Source: Bolinopsis microptera (lineage: Eukaryota > Ctenophora > Tentaculata > Lobata > Bolinopsidae). From it: 60,000 nt of DNA. The first letter of the stretch is position 1. The number at the start of each line of letters is the position of its first letter. The position numbers were made by a program, and so were the translations under genes. The DNA is taken from contig NC_087073.1 in assembly GCF_026151205.1 (NCBI RefSeq), positions 20,800,837-20,860,836 on the forward strand, read 5' to 3'. Below are positions 34,101 to 45,200 of this stretch, piece by piece. Under the pieces are notes generated by a model. The model ran no database searches and was not told the origin of the DNA. It saw only the letters and a list, made by a program, of their open reading frames with translations.

Positions 34101-37100
34101 GACGGAACCTGGGAATACTGCAGACGTATTTTTCTATGTCGTAACCAATCCAGTTGTGGTAGATGAACATGTAAACACGATCTTTGCTGTTTGTAATTCT
34201 TACCGACTCCAAAAACCAGTCAGGACGGTTTCCGCTGTAATCGATCCAAATGTTGATCCTATCAATACTCCCGACATTGATATCCGAGTAAAACAGAAAC
34301 GTAGATGTCTGGTTGGTTTCAAAGAGTTCCCCATTTTTCTGTTTGATCTTAATTTTCCTGGTGGCCTTGGAGCCATGCAATTCTAAATAAACTTGAGAAG
34401 TGGTCCCAGCTTTAGGTCTGAGTCCTGTCCTTACCTCTATCTTATAGCTGTACTCAGTTCTTTCAGAAGAGAGCAAGTGTAGTAGATTACTACTTCTCAA
34501 GTCCCGATCACATAACCGCAGGATTAGAGTGAAAGTTAAAAGAAGATAACCATACACCACGATTAGAGGAAGCCATATCTTGAGAGCATCAAGAACCCGG
34601 AACGACTCATCCTCTTCAGGCACAGGCTTCTTGAATTCAGCTAAGTCGGGATAACTCAAATCAGCAGCATACAAGGACAACTCATTGAACTTGCAGTGGG
34701 TTGTGGTAGAGTTAGAGAGAATGCCCACATTATCAGAGCTTACTGACCAACCTATACCGGTCCACTTCAGACATGATGTCACGTAGGCAAGTAACCAGAA
34801 TCTCCTCACTTTTGTCCCGTCAACTCTCACCCCGATAAAGAATGTACCGTTACGTTTTATAGGAACTTGAATGGTGTTTGTGCTCGAATTTTGACGAGGC
34901 GAAAATTCAAGATCATCCAGCTTTTCTTCCTTCACTTTGTCTGCTGTTGAATTGGGAAATTCAAGTCTAAAGTCATGGTCTAAAAGTTTTGGAAGACTAC
35001 CATGTTTGATCAAAAGTGTTGTTGCTCTTGTGGTCAGAATTTCGAGGAACAGGACAGAGTGATGCTTGGTAAAAATGTCCAGCTGTAGATATAGCCAATT
35101 GTAATCTGGATTGTAAATGAATTCGCGGAGTGAGTGTGCTCCTTTCAGTGGTATGAGAACATCTAGAGGTGTCTCGAAATCTTCAACAACAATCTTACTT
35201 GGACTCGAGGAATCAGTAATATTGAGTCCAATAACGACACTTTTTATGCGATCTGAGTTTTCAGTTAAAATACATGGATTTCTGGTGAATTTAACAAATG
35301 AAATGCTCAAAGTGTCGGTGAATGAAACATCAATGAACTGAGGAGGGGGAACCTTGAGAAATTTTTTCCCAACCAGTTGATTACCAGACAGTAAGATTGC
35401 AGCTGTCAGCCTTCCGATAGAATAATGTACATTAGGGAGGTCCAGAGAAGAGACTTTTCCAATACCTGCCCCGTTCTGCAGATATTTTGAAACGTAATCT
35501 TGCAACGTTTGCAGGGTTGAACATACATCACTGCTTCTTGTAGTGTCATTCTTTGTCTGCGATTCTTCCTCGATATCAAAATCCACCCATTTATTGTAAT
35601 ATGCTTTGTCAGGAGACTCTGTTATAAAGTAAAGATTCAATTCCGGAACTTCCGTTTGAACATTCGATATTTCAGCATTAGATTCAACTACGTTCCACAT
35701 GATAGATAGCATTGCATTACTAGCAGACTTTGCAACCTCCTCCGGAGCATTCTGTATGCTCTGATACGTAATGTTAGTGATAGAGCTCAAGTTGCTCGTA
35801 ATAACATCATTCACTTTCATTTGAGACAAAGGGTACAAAACGGAGAACATTGCCATGGAAACGTCATTGTGCTGCTGTTCAACTTTCTTTAAGAATTCTA
35901 CCAGCTGATTTTGGACAGTTTCGTTAATTTCGCCATGCGACAGTGCAACCCCAACCTTCTTCACAGATTGGAACACCTCTTCATCTGTGCTGCTGTTATT
36001 AATTCCAGAGGAAAGATCATCAAGTATGACATCAAATTTGAGTAGAGGATCAGGTTTTGAAGTAACAGACACGAGCTTATGAATATACTCCACATTACCT
36101 TTATTATCATACATACAGACAACCACTGTCAAATTAAAATTTTCGTTTTCATTACCTACTGGGAGATAAATACCAGTAAGTATTGGTTGAGTTAGGCTTC
36201 CGAGGGTCAGAGGATATAGAATCTGACACTCTCCATGGTCCAGACATGACTTAAAGTAATACGTATAATCCAGGCTACAGAGATTACACAAGGTGCTATC
36301 AGAATTTTCACAAAGTGAACATTTTATGTTGTCTATAACCGGCTCGCAAATTATGTTATGTGAAGTTTGAAGCGAAATTCCTGATGAGGGTTCAACAGAA
36401 CAGTCAAGAATGTATTCCGGGTAGGACATATTGAACAGGTAGTCATCATGAATAGAGATATTTCTTTGAGCAGTTACAATAATCAAGTTGACGACGTAAT
36501 ACTTCTTGGTTAATATTGAGGTGTCAATGGAAAGTTCGACGAGGTCATCAAAGAGCGTTACATTATCAGTGATTAACTTCCCGTTATCATTCTCAACCAC
36601 TCTCCACTTTGCCGATACTATTTCATAGTTGACCTTAGACAAAATGGCAACATCGACAGAAAGATGTAAGTCAGCATAACCGGTGGTAAAAGATGGGTCA
36701 CAGTTGAACAGGCATCTGATAAATGAAAAAACATCTGAGACATACTCGATGTCAGAAAACGTACTGAATGTCATATTGTCGTTAGTGTCAAACTCTAAAG
36801 TAAGACGATAATTTCCAGGCATAACCAGATCGTTATAACTGAATTCCTTCTTTGATGAGAACTTGATAGGAGTTTCGCTGGGCAATACAACAAGATTCCA
36901 TCTGTAACTTATTATGGAAGTTTTGAAAAGGGCTTCTTTATCATTTCCACTCTTTAGATAAGCATTCAACTTGGTATCAGGATATGTTATGATTGAGTTT
37001 GAAATGTGGAATGTTATAGGGGGTGGCATGTTCATTATGTTGTTCAAAGACCAGGAAGTGTTAGGCATGCCACCTAAATTTCCATCAATTATAGCTAGAA

Positions 37101-38082
37101 AATTAAAGGAGACGGCATCATGATTGTTATACAGCACATCCCATTGAGGAATCTCCAAAATCATTGTGTACGAAGAAAAATATCCTGTTAATGATTTCGA
37201 AATAGAGAGGGTTCCATCAGTTGCATTCAACATAGAATGCTTGGAAATATCAACAGTTTCATAATCAAGAGAGGATGTTATCTCATCCGTCAACTTCAGC
37301 ACATATGGTTGATATGCTTTGTAACGGAAATGTAGAGTGAAGAATGGAGCCAATTTCGATGAAGCTGGAGTTTCATGATATGTGTATACTATTGCGTCAA
37401 TTGGATCAAAACTGTTACAAAACAAAGTTGCATTGACAGACTCGAATCCAATATAGTGTCCTTTTTGTACTAAGAAATCTACAATTTCATCCTGATCTCC
37501 TGTATTCGTTAAAGGCACATCATAATCATCAACAACATAAAATGTGTCTTCAAGCAAACTTGCTGAGAGATATTCAAGTTCATCAATTGCAGAGCTAACA
37601 TCTTTACCCCAATCAGCTTCTAGAGCAGAAGAGTTGTCCAAACACCTCCAAAACATGTTAAATCTGTTACATTGGTCATACATGCTCAAAGAATATACTT
37701 GAATCACCCCACCATGGCTTATATTCAAAGAAATTGAGTGCAAAAATCCATTTCCAAGGAGAGGAAGTTGAGATATCCACAATCCAGAGTTAACATGGAA
37801 GTATTCGTCTCTCTCATCAGAAGTTGTAAGAGTGTGACTCAGATAGCTAGGAGTCTCCCCGACATCTACAGTTATTGCAACAGAAGATTCGTAATCTTCA
37901 ATAGTGTTGCCTTTTGTTTTGATGACCACTGATGTCATCCATTTCAATTCACTTGGGTGAGAAAAATTGCTAGGGATGCAGACATTATGTTGACAATCTA
38001 TATTCTTCAATATCTCATCTGATGAGGTGACAACGCTTAATAATGCAGCAACAAACAGGAACACATTTCTTGTTTCTGACAT
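31183..38082 (-). CDS. Polycystin-1-like receptor/channel, single 6.9-kb exon
   Basis: Polycystin-1 family membrane protein (closest in layout to PKD1L or PKDREJ types), 2299 residues. It has a signal peptide (1-21), a large extracellular region with many Asn-x-Ser/Thr sites and a REJ-like section with a Cys cluster (about 584-620), and a GPS-like site near 1105-1140 (THCKFNELSLY in place of the usual C-x-H-L-T). A first membrane segment follows (about 1168-1190), then an intracellular PLAT/LH2 domain (about 1208-1325) and ten more membrane segments, giving the family's 11. The polycystin extracellular domain lies between the sixth and seventh, about 1720-1945. A pore helix (SFGMTLAFILGEYNWD, about 2115-2132) precedes the last segment. 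A short coiled coil (2260-2295) ends the protein. There are no PKD, LRR or lectin domains. The absence of introns across 6.9 kb is unusual. A TTTCAG acceptor-like site ends 2 nt before the ATG. Confidence 0.93.
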   Translation of the reverse strand: MSETRNVFLFVAALLSVVTSSDEILKNIDCQHNVCIPSNFSHPSELKWMTSVVIKTKGNTIEDYESSVAITVDVGETPSYLSHTLTTSDERDEYFHVNSGLWISQLPLLGNGFLHSISLNISHGGVIQVYSLSMYDQCNRFNMFWRCLDNSSALEADWGKDVSSAIDELEYLSASLLEDTFYVVDDYDVPLTNTGDQDEIVDFLVQKGHYIGFESVNATLFCNSFDPIDAIVYTYHETPASSKLAPFFTLHFRYKAYQPYVLKLTDEITSSLDYETVDISKHSMLNATDGTLSISKSLTGYFSSYTMILEIPQWDVLYNNHDAVSFNFLAIIDGNLGGMPNTSWSLNNIMNMPPPITFHISNSIITYPDTKLNAYLKSGNDKEALFKTSIISYRWNLVVLPSETPIKFSSKKEFSYNDLVMPGNYRLTLEFDTNDNMTFSTFSDIEYVSDVFSFIRCLFNCDPSFTTGYADLHLSVDVAILSKVNYEIVSAKWRVVENDNGKLITDNVTLFDDLVELSIDTSILTKKYYVVNLIIVTAQRNISIHDDYLFNMSYPEYILDCSVEPSSGISLQTSHNIICEPVIDNIKCSLCENSDSTLCNLCSLDYTYYFKSCLDHGECQILYPLTLGSLTQPILTGIYLPVGNENENFNLTVVVCMYDNKGNVEYIHKLVSVTSKPDPLLKFDVILDDLSSGINNSSTDEEVFQSVKKVGVALSHGEINETVQNQLVEFLKKVEQQHNDVSMAMFSVLYPLSQMKVNDVITSNLSSITNITYQSIQNAPEEVAKSASNAMLSIMWNVVESNAEISNVQTEVPELNLYFITESPDKAYYNKWVDFDIEEESQTKNDTTRSSDVCSTLQTLQDYVSKYLQNGAGIGKVSSLDLPNVHYSIGRLTAAILLSGNQLVGKKFLKVPPPQFIDVSFTDTLSISFVKFTRNPCILTENSDRIKSVVIGLNITDSSSPSKIVVEDFETPLDVLIPLKGAHSLREFIYNPDYNWLYLQLDIFTKHHSVLFLEILTTRATTLLIKHGSLPKLLDHDFRLEFPNSTADKVKEEKLDDLEFSPRQNSSTNTIQVPIKRNGTFFIGVRVDGTKVRRFWLLAYVTSCLKWTGIGWSVSSDNVGILSNSTTTHCKFNELSLYAADLSYPDLAEFKKPVPEEDESFRVLDALKIWLPLIVVYGYLLLTFTLILRLCDRDLRSSNLLHLLSSERTEYSYKIEVRTGLRPKAGTTSQVYLELHGSKATRKIKIKQKNGELFETNQTSTFLFYSDINVGSIDRINIWIDYSGNRPDWFLESVRITNSKDRVYMFIYHNWIGYDIEKYVCSIPRFRPSEMSLVKRLTTCWTECLVNYHTGLSNLFKGTRIFPLRTYLTSLFVLRCLTLLCLVVVTFEDSLDDHISLAGSLKLTLLLFSTYPVFFILEKSQEILCKNERYNFLVKKMLNRHESDSSIFSFDIDKYFWVTAPEKGGKKHGKYNSLQNSVQYSEPSQCSLDEYFRLTAKVEPEDSVMKNGIFDHGSLKQANEETLLEYQSVGLGDAKRKVKVDDYFRFFWDDASSVGSSDTMSSLNFNVSLKPLAALPNLTFKFYSKILKKSLAIFSYIGIITTTCFYLFYTYTSDSIHIHTCLMYYLMLMVLFLFVEQPLVCGVITLIYSRRLWYGISTPDSHCETLLNHGEAAGNLTQHPEIRTWDRTVSKRRKMNTIITKLFSYITFIIIVVVLSKQDRQTNCYYLNKSVRSVFATPAFDAIETNDNFWSWIQNDYSSTLSSEDFFEGTRTRPPKENYLRDSSSFIISISRLKQVRIKPTTCLTNKKELCNEGYSSSLIEKTNFDPSWKEHTPAADNAWFSTIRYKSYWEYKDGKDGVAVKGHSGLYPTGGYQVPIANSPINAKKQLKMLEQDGWIDELTRAVLVELSVYNPPTGFLCTVKLITEFLPTGTAVSDVQLHSINFLKYSKPITLSIIRTELLFLISLLILTVHYIYLTYQAHSDGHTVWRGFWSLLDSVTLLAGWMSVGMYIYRYIYIQTAIAQFQATPYYYIDFHRAAEVDIYFGYCLGSLVFLVTVKIVDLTIAHVKIKLMTLVIHNSLVELSSFSVPFFILLAVFSQTFYFLYSSSMPEFSLQNSFGMTLAFILGEYNWDAMMRLRPYLTPFLGLLLGLLSVTYLANMFAVIVCYNTTYIRMNPPTSQHLAIFGYLTKTIKNMVFFVVPLLDDLYTLVKRNMPGGSGKYKNPYYKTISSEGGSSNASLHASEVEIQNVPSTIPTAGQEQSESIKRMRSKLKRQTRTLGDLNNLLNCVESRLERITGC

Positions 38083-38227
38083 TACCTGAAATTTATTATC
38101 ATTTACTCATTCGTGGTGCAAAATAATTCATTACGAAAGTAGGTAATAAAAACAAACACAGTACACAGTAATAAAGAAATGTAATGATTCCAATTTACTT
38201 GAAATTCTCTATAACCATGTCACCAAT

Positions 38228-38402
38228 CACAGGAGGGCCAAAGTGCAAAGAAACCGCTGCACACAACTGCTGAAAACTGCTGATAACTGCTGCAAATGGC
38301 GCGTTTGACAGCAGCAGTTAGCAGTAGTGAGCAGCAGTTAGCACAGTGAGCAGCAGTTAGCAGCAGTTAGCAGCAGTTTATTTGCACTTTGGTCCTCCTG
38401 TG
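38228..38402. mobile_element. 175-bp foldback element with 22-bp inverted ends
   Basis: Ends CACAGGAGGGCCAAAGTGCA and the reverse complement at 38381-38402 match over 22 bp with one mismatch. The interior consists of AACTGCTG-type repeats on the left and CAGCAGTTAG-type repeats on the right, so the whole element can fold into one hairpin. It is flanked by caat on both sides (38224-38227, 38403-38406), a possible 4-bp target duplication. There is no open frame. Confidence 0.75.
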
Positions 38403-38406
38403 CAAT

Positions 38407-39248
38407 ACGAACACATACTATGTATTATATATGAATTTCTACTAAATATTAAACAAACTTCCAATTCTAGCTCCCAGAGTATGTTTTAGATGGACACATG
38501 GTCTCTACTGGGTGTTTTCAGTCCATTCTGTCGATGATGTTACAACGAAATTAAGTATTGCTATTGCGTTGGCGAGATTGATTACCCTCGCAATTTGTAA
38601 CCCTTACAAGAAGTACACCCCAAATCGTGCACAGTTCAAATTGCATCAAGCTCTTTTTAGTCCACACTAATAAGAAAGCACTAAAATATAGTGAATAATC
38701 CGATTACACATCAAAACAATAGTTAAATAGAGGCAAACCGCAAAAAGAGTTATGGGAAACAACAATAACACCAATAAAGATTTGCTATAGCGCTCGATTT
38801 TCATACTTCGGTAAAATATGCGCGGCGCACCTAAAATTGTATTTTAATTTTAAATAATTTTTGGGCATAATTGTATTACATACATTTATATAAGTTACTA
38901 TTAAATTGCAATATATAGGGACAAATTTGCATACGATACAGCACAAAGTGCTTTATCGAAAAGCGCGCAAAAAACCTTTAACAATTAAACATTTTTCCCG
39001 TCCCTTGATACACGTTTTATACCACTTTTCACCGAAAAAATTTATTTTTAACTGGTGATACTGTACTTGTCAAATATTTGTTCCTAATATAAGAGACCGT
39101 CGACGATTTCAAACTTGAAAGATTCTTTTTACAATTTCCACTCACTCAGAGTTGTGATTCTTCATTGATGAACTTATTGTGTCATGTAACGTCAATGTGC
39201 ATGGCCGATGTTATACATTATTGGAAAGAGCAGTGGATGGTGGAATAG
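38407..39248. other. Intergenic, nothing recognised
   Basis: AT-rich sequence between two foldback elements. No open frame of note and no repeat identified. Confidence 0.4.
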
Positions 39249-39935
39249 TTGCTTTATCCAGAGCCCTTTCCACTTGCACTTGCAGTGACGCACGCCCACC
39301 TCCCAGTGAAACAAGCGCGCCTGCAGTGGTGCGAAAGTGGAAAGCACATGGTTAGGTGTAATGGAATAATTCTAATACATAATACTAATAGACGATCGCA
39401 ATAACAAACAAAATGAAATTATTTAGACTGTCATGCACGACAGTCTAAATAATTTCATTTTCTTTAGATGTGTTTAGATATTATCGAAAAAATTAACGGG
39501 TGAACTTAAAATATAAATATTCGTTCCAAATATTATATTAGACTGTCGACGAGTTTAAATAATAATATATTAACTCGGCGCGCGTTTTGTTAGATTATAA
39601 ACGGGCAGGATTAGATTTCTACTTTTTTGTTTGACCATTGTTAATGATCTGGCCCGGCGCGCGCTACTTCGTAGCTCGTGCCGTCGGCGCGCGCTACTTC
39701 GAAGAAATTTAGACGAGTAACATCCGTAAACTTTTTTGTTTATATTAGTAATTGGAGGACTTCGACGCGACGCGCCGCGAAAACTAGCATTTTTGCTTCG
39801 CATTTCACCTAACCAAGTGCTTTCGCGCCACTGCGAAAGCACATGGTTTCACAAGTTTCACAAGAAAACTTGTGAAACTTACCGCCGTGAGGCGGGCGCG
39901 CGCTACTGCAAGCGCAAGGGCTCTGGATAGAGCAA
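39249..39935. mobile_element. CpG-rich foldback element with long imperfect inverted ends
   Basis: Left end (gttgctttatccagagccct at 39249) matches the reverse complement of the right end (39905-39935, ending ctctggatagagcaac). A second inverted match is internal (39330-39360 against 39804-39845, around cacctaacca and gtgctttc). The interior contains a 23-bp-arm hairpin (39410-39432 with 39439-39461, 6-nt loop) and a 12-bp-arm hairpin (39853-39864 with 39869-39880, loop AAAA). GC content is much higher than in the neighbourhood, with many gcgcgc runs. There is no transposase. Probably a non-autonomous foldback element. Confidence 0.6.
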
Positions 39936-40143
39936 CTTCGCATCGTTGATCGTTGAATTGCAGGGATTTCGACGCGAATTATTAGTTATTACATAGCTTA
40001 CTACTACTTGTCTATTAAATTGTAAGTTTATAACCTAGTCACTAGTGAACCTACCAATACAAAAGTCAGTACGCTCGTTGATTGGAGGACTTCGCCGCTT
40101 CGACGCGCCGCGCAAACTAGCATTCTTGCTTCGCATCGTCGAC

Positions 40144-40174
40144 GATCGTTGCTCTGCTTCGCAGAGCAACGATC
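40144..40174. repeat. Perfect 14-bp-arm hairpin, 3-nt loop
   Basis: GATCGTTGCTCTGC, loop TTC, then its exact reverse complement. It lies in sequence (40080-40140) that resembles 39755-39805 (ggaggacttcg and actagcatt motifs), so it probably belongs to the same repeat family as the foldback just to the left. Confidence 0.8.
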
Positions 40175-40212
40175 TCGAAGGATTGACATCGTCAATCAAG
40201 CGCGTTGACAGT

Positions 40213-40376
40213 CTTACCTGAGGACCCCAGGCTATTATGTTCATTAACATATAATAAAGATTTGGCGGAATGACAGGCTGAGCGCGGCCCAGTAAAGCTT
40301 ACTGGGCCGCGCTCAGCCTGTCATCCATTGTTAATGAACATGATAGCCTGAGGTCCCCAGATAAGGCATAGCCAAC
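40213..40376. mobile_element. Foldback with nested GC-rich 26-bp perfect hairpin
   Basis: Outer arms (40213-40250 and 40330-40376, around gcctgaggtcccca) pair with few mismatches. The core (40270-40295 with 40299-40324, loop AGC) is a perfect 26-bp palindrome containing GAGCGCGGCCCAGTAA. It would extrude readily as a cruciform. No coding capacity. Confidence 0.75.
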
Positions 40377-42243
40377 CCAGCAAACCCTACCAGCCGGGCA
40401 ATATTTCCAAAAGTGAAATAGATAGAACCTTCCTTCATTTTCAACAAAATGTCCGTCTCGTAGTAAAACAAAATTTTTAGTAAAACAAAATTTTTATTTA
40501 CCACAAAACAATCAATACATATTTAATATTATTATACATTTACAATCTAAATTTAAATTCAGCTATATACACAATTCACAGCCCGCTGCGCAGACAGCCA
40601 CACATTGCTGAGAGATTCTCAGGTGCAGATGTAAGCGCCGCGCGCGAGGTTTGTTATCTTACAATTACATGTCACGATATATTATTAATTATCAGAGAAT
40701 TTTAGAAGCAAAATAATAATTGCATATTGGGAAAATTTCGGTCGTTAACGCAGTACAGGGCGTGGACACTGCAATGCTAATAACGGAAAGTTTTGAGCAC
40801 CGCGGCAGAAGGAGTAGGGACCTTTTCACGCGCAGATTGGGAAAATACGGCCATCTCGCTCTTAGACAGCTTGATTAGTGTGTTTATTCGTTTTCATTTG
40901 ACAAATGAAGTACACCAATGTATTCATAAACAATAAAGGTTTACACATGATCACACAGAAAGAATTTTAAAAATCGGATAAAATCTGTTAAAATGGTAAA
41001 AAGAAACCTCCGCGCATTTGGTAATATTGAACGAATTTGCGCCCATAATTTTTGTCTTCATTAAACAATTTCTTGGCTGATAGACACAATACAAAAATTG
41101 TGCAGTTAAGTGTAGAAAGCTGAAATGATTTTCTAACCGTACATATCAAAATTTTTCCTCAAAATTGATGTCTTAAATCACAATAGATACCATATTGAAA
41201 TCAGTCCGCCGATAAAAATATTACATATCTGGCGCAAATATATCTCACTTAATCGTTGTCGGTTTTTAACACAAATTTCTACAAATAAAGTCTTTATTTC
41301 TCCAAATGAGCATAATATTCTATTATACAATTAATATTTGGCAGTTTTGACATTTTAGTAATAAGAAATGTTTCTTTGGTTGATACGAAAAGATAAAGTT
41401 TAGTTTTTTCGGCAGAGAACTATAAGAAGTGATTTGTCCGATGTATCTTCATTGTGGGTTATTCACTGAATTAGAAACATTATTTCCATGTCATCATTCA
41501 TCATCGTTTGGTGCTTTACCATGCTTGCTGATGGAATACAATGTGGGATATTCCGGTTTCAATTATCACCCATTGACTGTCTGTAGTGTCACACGGTTGA
41601 CGACTAGAGGAACTGAAAATATGTACGACATTAGTTAAAAGTGTAAACAAGAGAAGTCAGAGTATAAACAGTTAAACTGGTATCCAATTAGTATGTCAAG
41701 ATGCGATGGAGTAAAGTGTAGAATAGTAATGGTTTTATGACCGTTGGGCTTGCATTGAAATTAGGCGGGAAAAATTGTGTACACAGCACTGAGGTCCCTA
41801 CTCCAAGAGGCAAGAAAACGCGCGCGCAAACTTCAAAAGGTCCCGAATCCAGCCGACCAAAATGGTAGTCGATCTCATTGTAGAATTTGACCGTAGAGAA
41901 ATTTACTAACTAACATTAATTTTGTTAAAACTGCGTTATCATATTTGTTAAACAATCCTCCAAAGTCACAGCAAGTTGTTCATATACTGGTAATCTATTG
42001 CAGAAATACCGTATTTCTTGTTTTCGGTCGGAGCAAAACGCAACATGGGGCAAAATTTCGCAAAAGCTTTAAAGTTTTAGTAAGATCATCAGTAAGATGA
42101 TTTGATTATAAGGCTGTAGGTACCTCCAATCCTACTTAATCAGATTTGCTGGTCCAAGGTAAATCGGTGACAAATCGAATCAAATGCGTGTAGATTCGGT
42201 TGAATTCTAGCACATTCAAGCACATTTTTCTAATCCTAGGTAG
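40377..42243. other. Non-coding region with a dispersed CpG motif
   Basis: No gene seen. It has a short tandem repeat (agtaaaacaaaattttt twice, near 40460-40495). A conserved block at 40795-40860 contains gcagaaggagtagggacctt; an inverted version is at about 41785-41830 (ggtccctactcc), and a clear relative occurs at 50320-50385. The two inverted blocks could bound one roughly 1-kb element. Confidence 0.5.
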
Positions 42244-45200
42244 ATATAATAACGTGGTCATGGTAAGTAAATAAAACTTGAGCATAAAGTTAGCTACTAT
42301 ATGGTTGTTAGAAATTACCACAATTGCACTTTTAAACTTTACAACTGAATCACCAATCAATTCTTGTCACTACTTCAAAGTTTTGAGACGGTAGAATGTT
42401 GTGAATTGTGAATCCTAAGCTATCACACCAGTTCAATTACACTTCAAAACTTCAAAACTGAATCACCAATCAATTCTTGTCACTACTTCAAAGTTTTGAG
42501 ACGGCAGAATGTTGTGAATTATAGCTCATAAGCTATCCACTCCAGTTCAATTACATTTTCTTACTTCAAAACTGAATCACCAATCAATCCTGGTCACTAT
42601 TTCAAAGTTTTGAGTCGGCAGAATGTTGTTAATTATGGTTCCTAAGCTATCACTCCAGTTCAATTACACTTTTAAACTTCAAAACTGAATCACCAATCAA
42701 TCCTGGTCACTATTTCAAAGTTTTGATACGGCAGAATGTTGTGAATTATGGTTCCTAAGCTATCACTCCAGTTCAATTACACTTTTAAACTTCAAAACTG
42801 AATCACCGATCAATCCTGGTCACTATTTCAAAGTTTTGAGTCGGCAAAATGTTGTTAATTATGGTTCCTAAGCTATCACACCAGTTCAATTACACTTCAA
42901 AACTTCAAAACTGAATCACCAATCAATTCTTGTCACTACTTCAAAGTTTTGAGACGGCAGAATGTTGTGAATTGTGAATCCTAAGCTATCACACCAGTTC
43001 AATTACACTTCAAAACTTCAAAACTGAATCACCAATCAATTCTTGTCACTACTTCAAAGTTTTGAGACGGCAGAATGTTGTGAATTATAGCTCATAAGCT
43101 ATCCACTCCAGTTCAATTACACTTTTAAACTTCAAAACTGAATCACCAATCAATCCTGGTCACTATTTCAAAGTTTTGAGTCGGCAGAATGTTGTGAATT
43201 ATGGTTCCTAAGCTATCACTCCAGTTCAATTACACTTTTAAACTTCAAAACTGAATCACCGATCAATTCTGGTCACTATTTCAAAGTTTTGAGTCTGCAG
43301 AATGTTGTGAATTATGGTTCCTAAGCTATCACTCCAGTTCAATTACACTTTTAAACTTCAAAACTGAATCACCAATTAATTCTGATCACTATTTCAAAGT
43401 TTTGAGTCGGCAGAATGTTGTGAATTATGGTTCCTAAGCTAATAACGTGGTCATGGTAAGTAAATAAAACTTGAGCATAAAGTTAGCTACTATATAGTTG
43501 TTAGAAATTACCACAATTGCACTTTTAAACTTCACAACTGAATCACCAATCAATTCTTGTCACTACTTCAAAGTTTTGAGTCGGCAGAATGTTGTTAATT
43601 ATGGTTCCTAAGCTATCACACCAGTTCAATTACACTTCAAAACTTCAAAACTGAATCACCAATCAATTCTTGTCACTACTTCAAAGTTTTGAGACGGCAG
43701 AATGTTGTGAATTGTGAATCCTAAGCTATCACACCAGTTCAATTACACTTCAAAACTTCAAAACTGAATCACCAATCAATTCTTGTCACTACTTCAAAGT
43801 TTTGAGACGGCAGAATGTTGTGAATTATAGCTCATAAGCTATCACTCCAGTTCAATTACATTTTCTTACTTCAAAACTGAATCACCAATCAATCCTGGTC
43901 ACTATTTCAAAGTTTTGAGTCGGCAGAATGTTGTTAATTATGGTTCCTAAGCTATCGCTCCAGTTCAATTACACTTTTAAACTTCAAAACTGAATCACCA
44001 ATCAATCCTGGTCACTATTTCAAAGTTTTGAGTCGGCAGAATGTTGTGAATTATGGTTCCTAAGCTATCACTCCAGTTCAATTACACTTTTAAACTTCAA
44101 AACTGAATCACCAATTAATTCTGATCACTATTTCAAAGTTTTGAGTCGGCAAAATGTTGTGAATTATGGTTCCTAAGCTAATAACGTGGTCATGGTAAGT
44201 AAATAAAACTTGAGCATAAAGTTAGCTACTATATAGTTGTTAGAAATTACCACAATTGCACTTTTAAACTTCACAACTGAATCACCAATCAATTCTTGTC
44301 ACTACTTCAAAGTTTTGAGTCGGCAGAATGTTGTTAATTATGGTTCCTAAGCTATCACACCAGTTCAATTACACTTCAAAACTTCAAAACTGAATCACCA
44401 ATCAATTCTTGTCACTACTTCAAAGTTTTGAGACGGCAGAATGTTGTGAATTGTGAATCCTAAGCTATCACACCAGTTCAATTACACTTCAAAACTTCAA
44501 AACTGAATCACCAATCAATTCTTGTCACTACTTCAAAGTTTTGAGACGGCAGAATGTTGTGAATTATAGCTCATAAGCTATCACTCCAGTTCAATTACAT
44601 TTTCTTACTTCAAAACTGAATCACCAATCAATCCTGGTCACTATTTCAAAGTTTTGAGTCGGCAGAATGTTGTTAATTATGGTTCCTAAGCTATCGCTCC
44701 AGTTCAATTACACTTTTAAACTTCAAAACTGAATCACCAATTAATTCTGATCACTATTTCAAAGTTTTGAGTCGGCAGAATGTTGTGAATTATGGTTCCT
44801 AAGCTAATAATGTGGTCATGGTAAGTAAATAAAACTTGAGCATAAAGTTAGCTACTATATAGTTGTTAGAAATTACCACAATTGCACTTTTAAACTTCAC
44901 AACTGAATCACCAATCAATTCTTGTCACTACTTCAAAGTTTTGAGACGGCAGAATGTTGTGAATTGTGGTTCCTAAGCTATCACACCAGTTCAATTACAC
45001 TTCAAAACTTCAAAACTGAATCACCAATCGATTCTTGTCACTACTTCAAAGTTTTGAGACGGCAGAATGTTGTGAATTATAGCTCATAAGCTATCACTCC
45101 AGTTCAATTACACTTTTAAACTTCAAAACTGAATCATCAATCAATCCTGGTCACTATTTCAAAGTTTTGATACGGCAGAATGTTGTGAATTATGGTTCCT

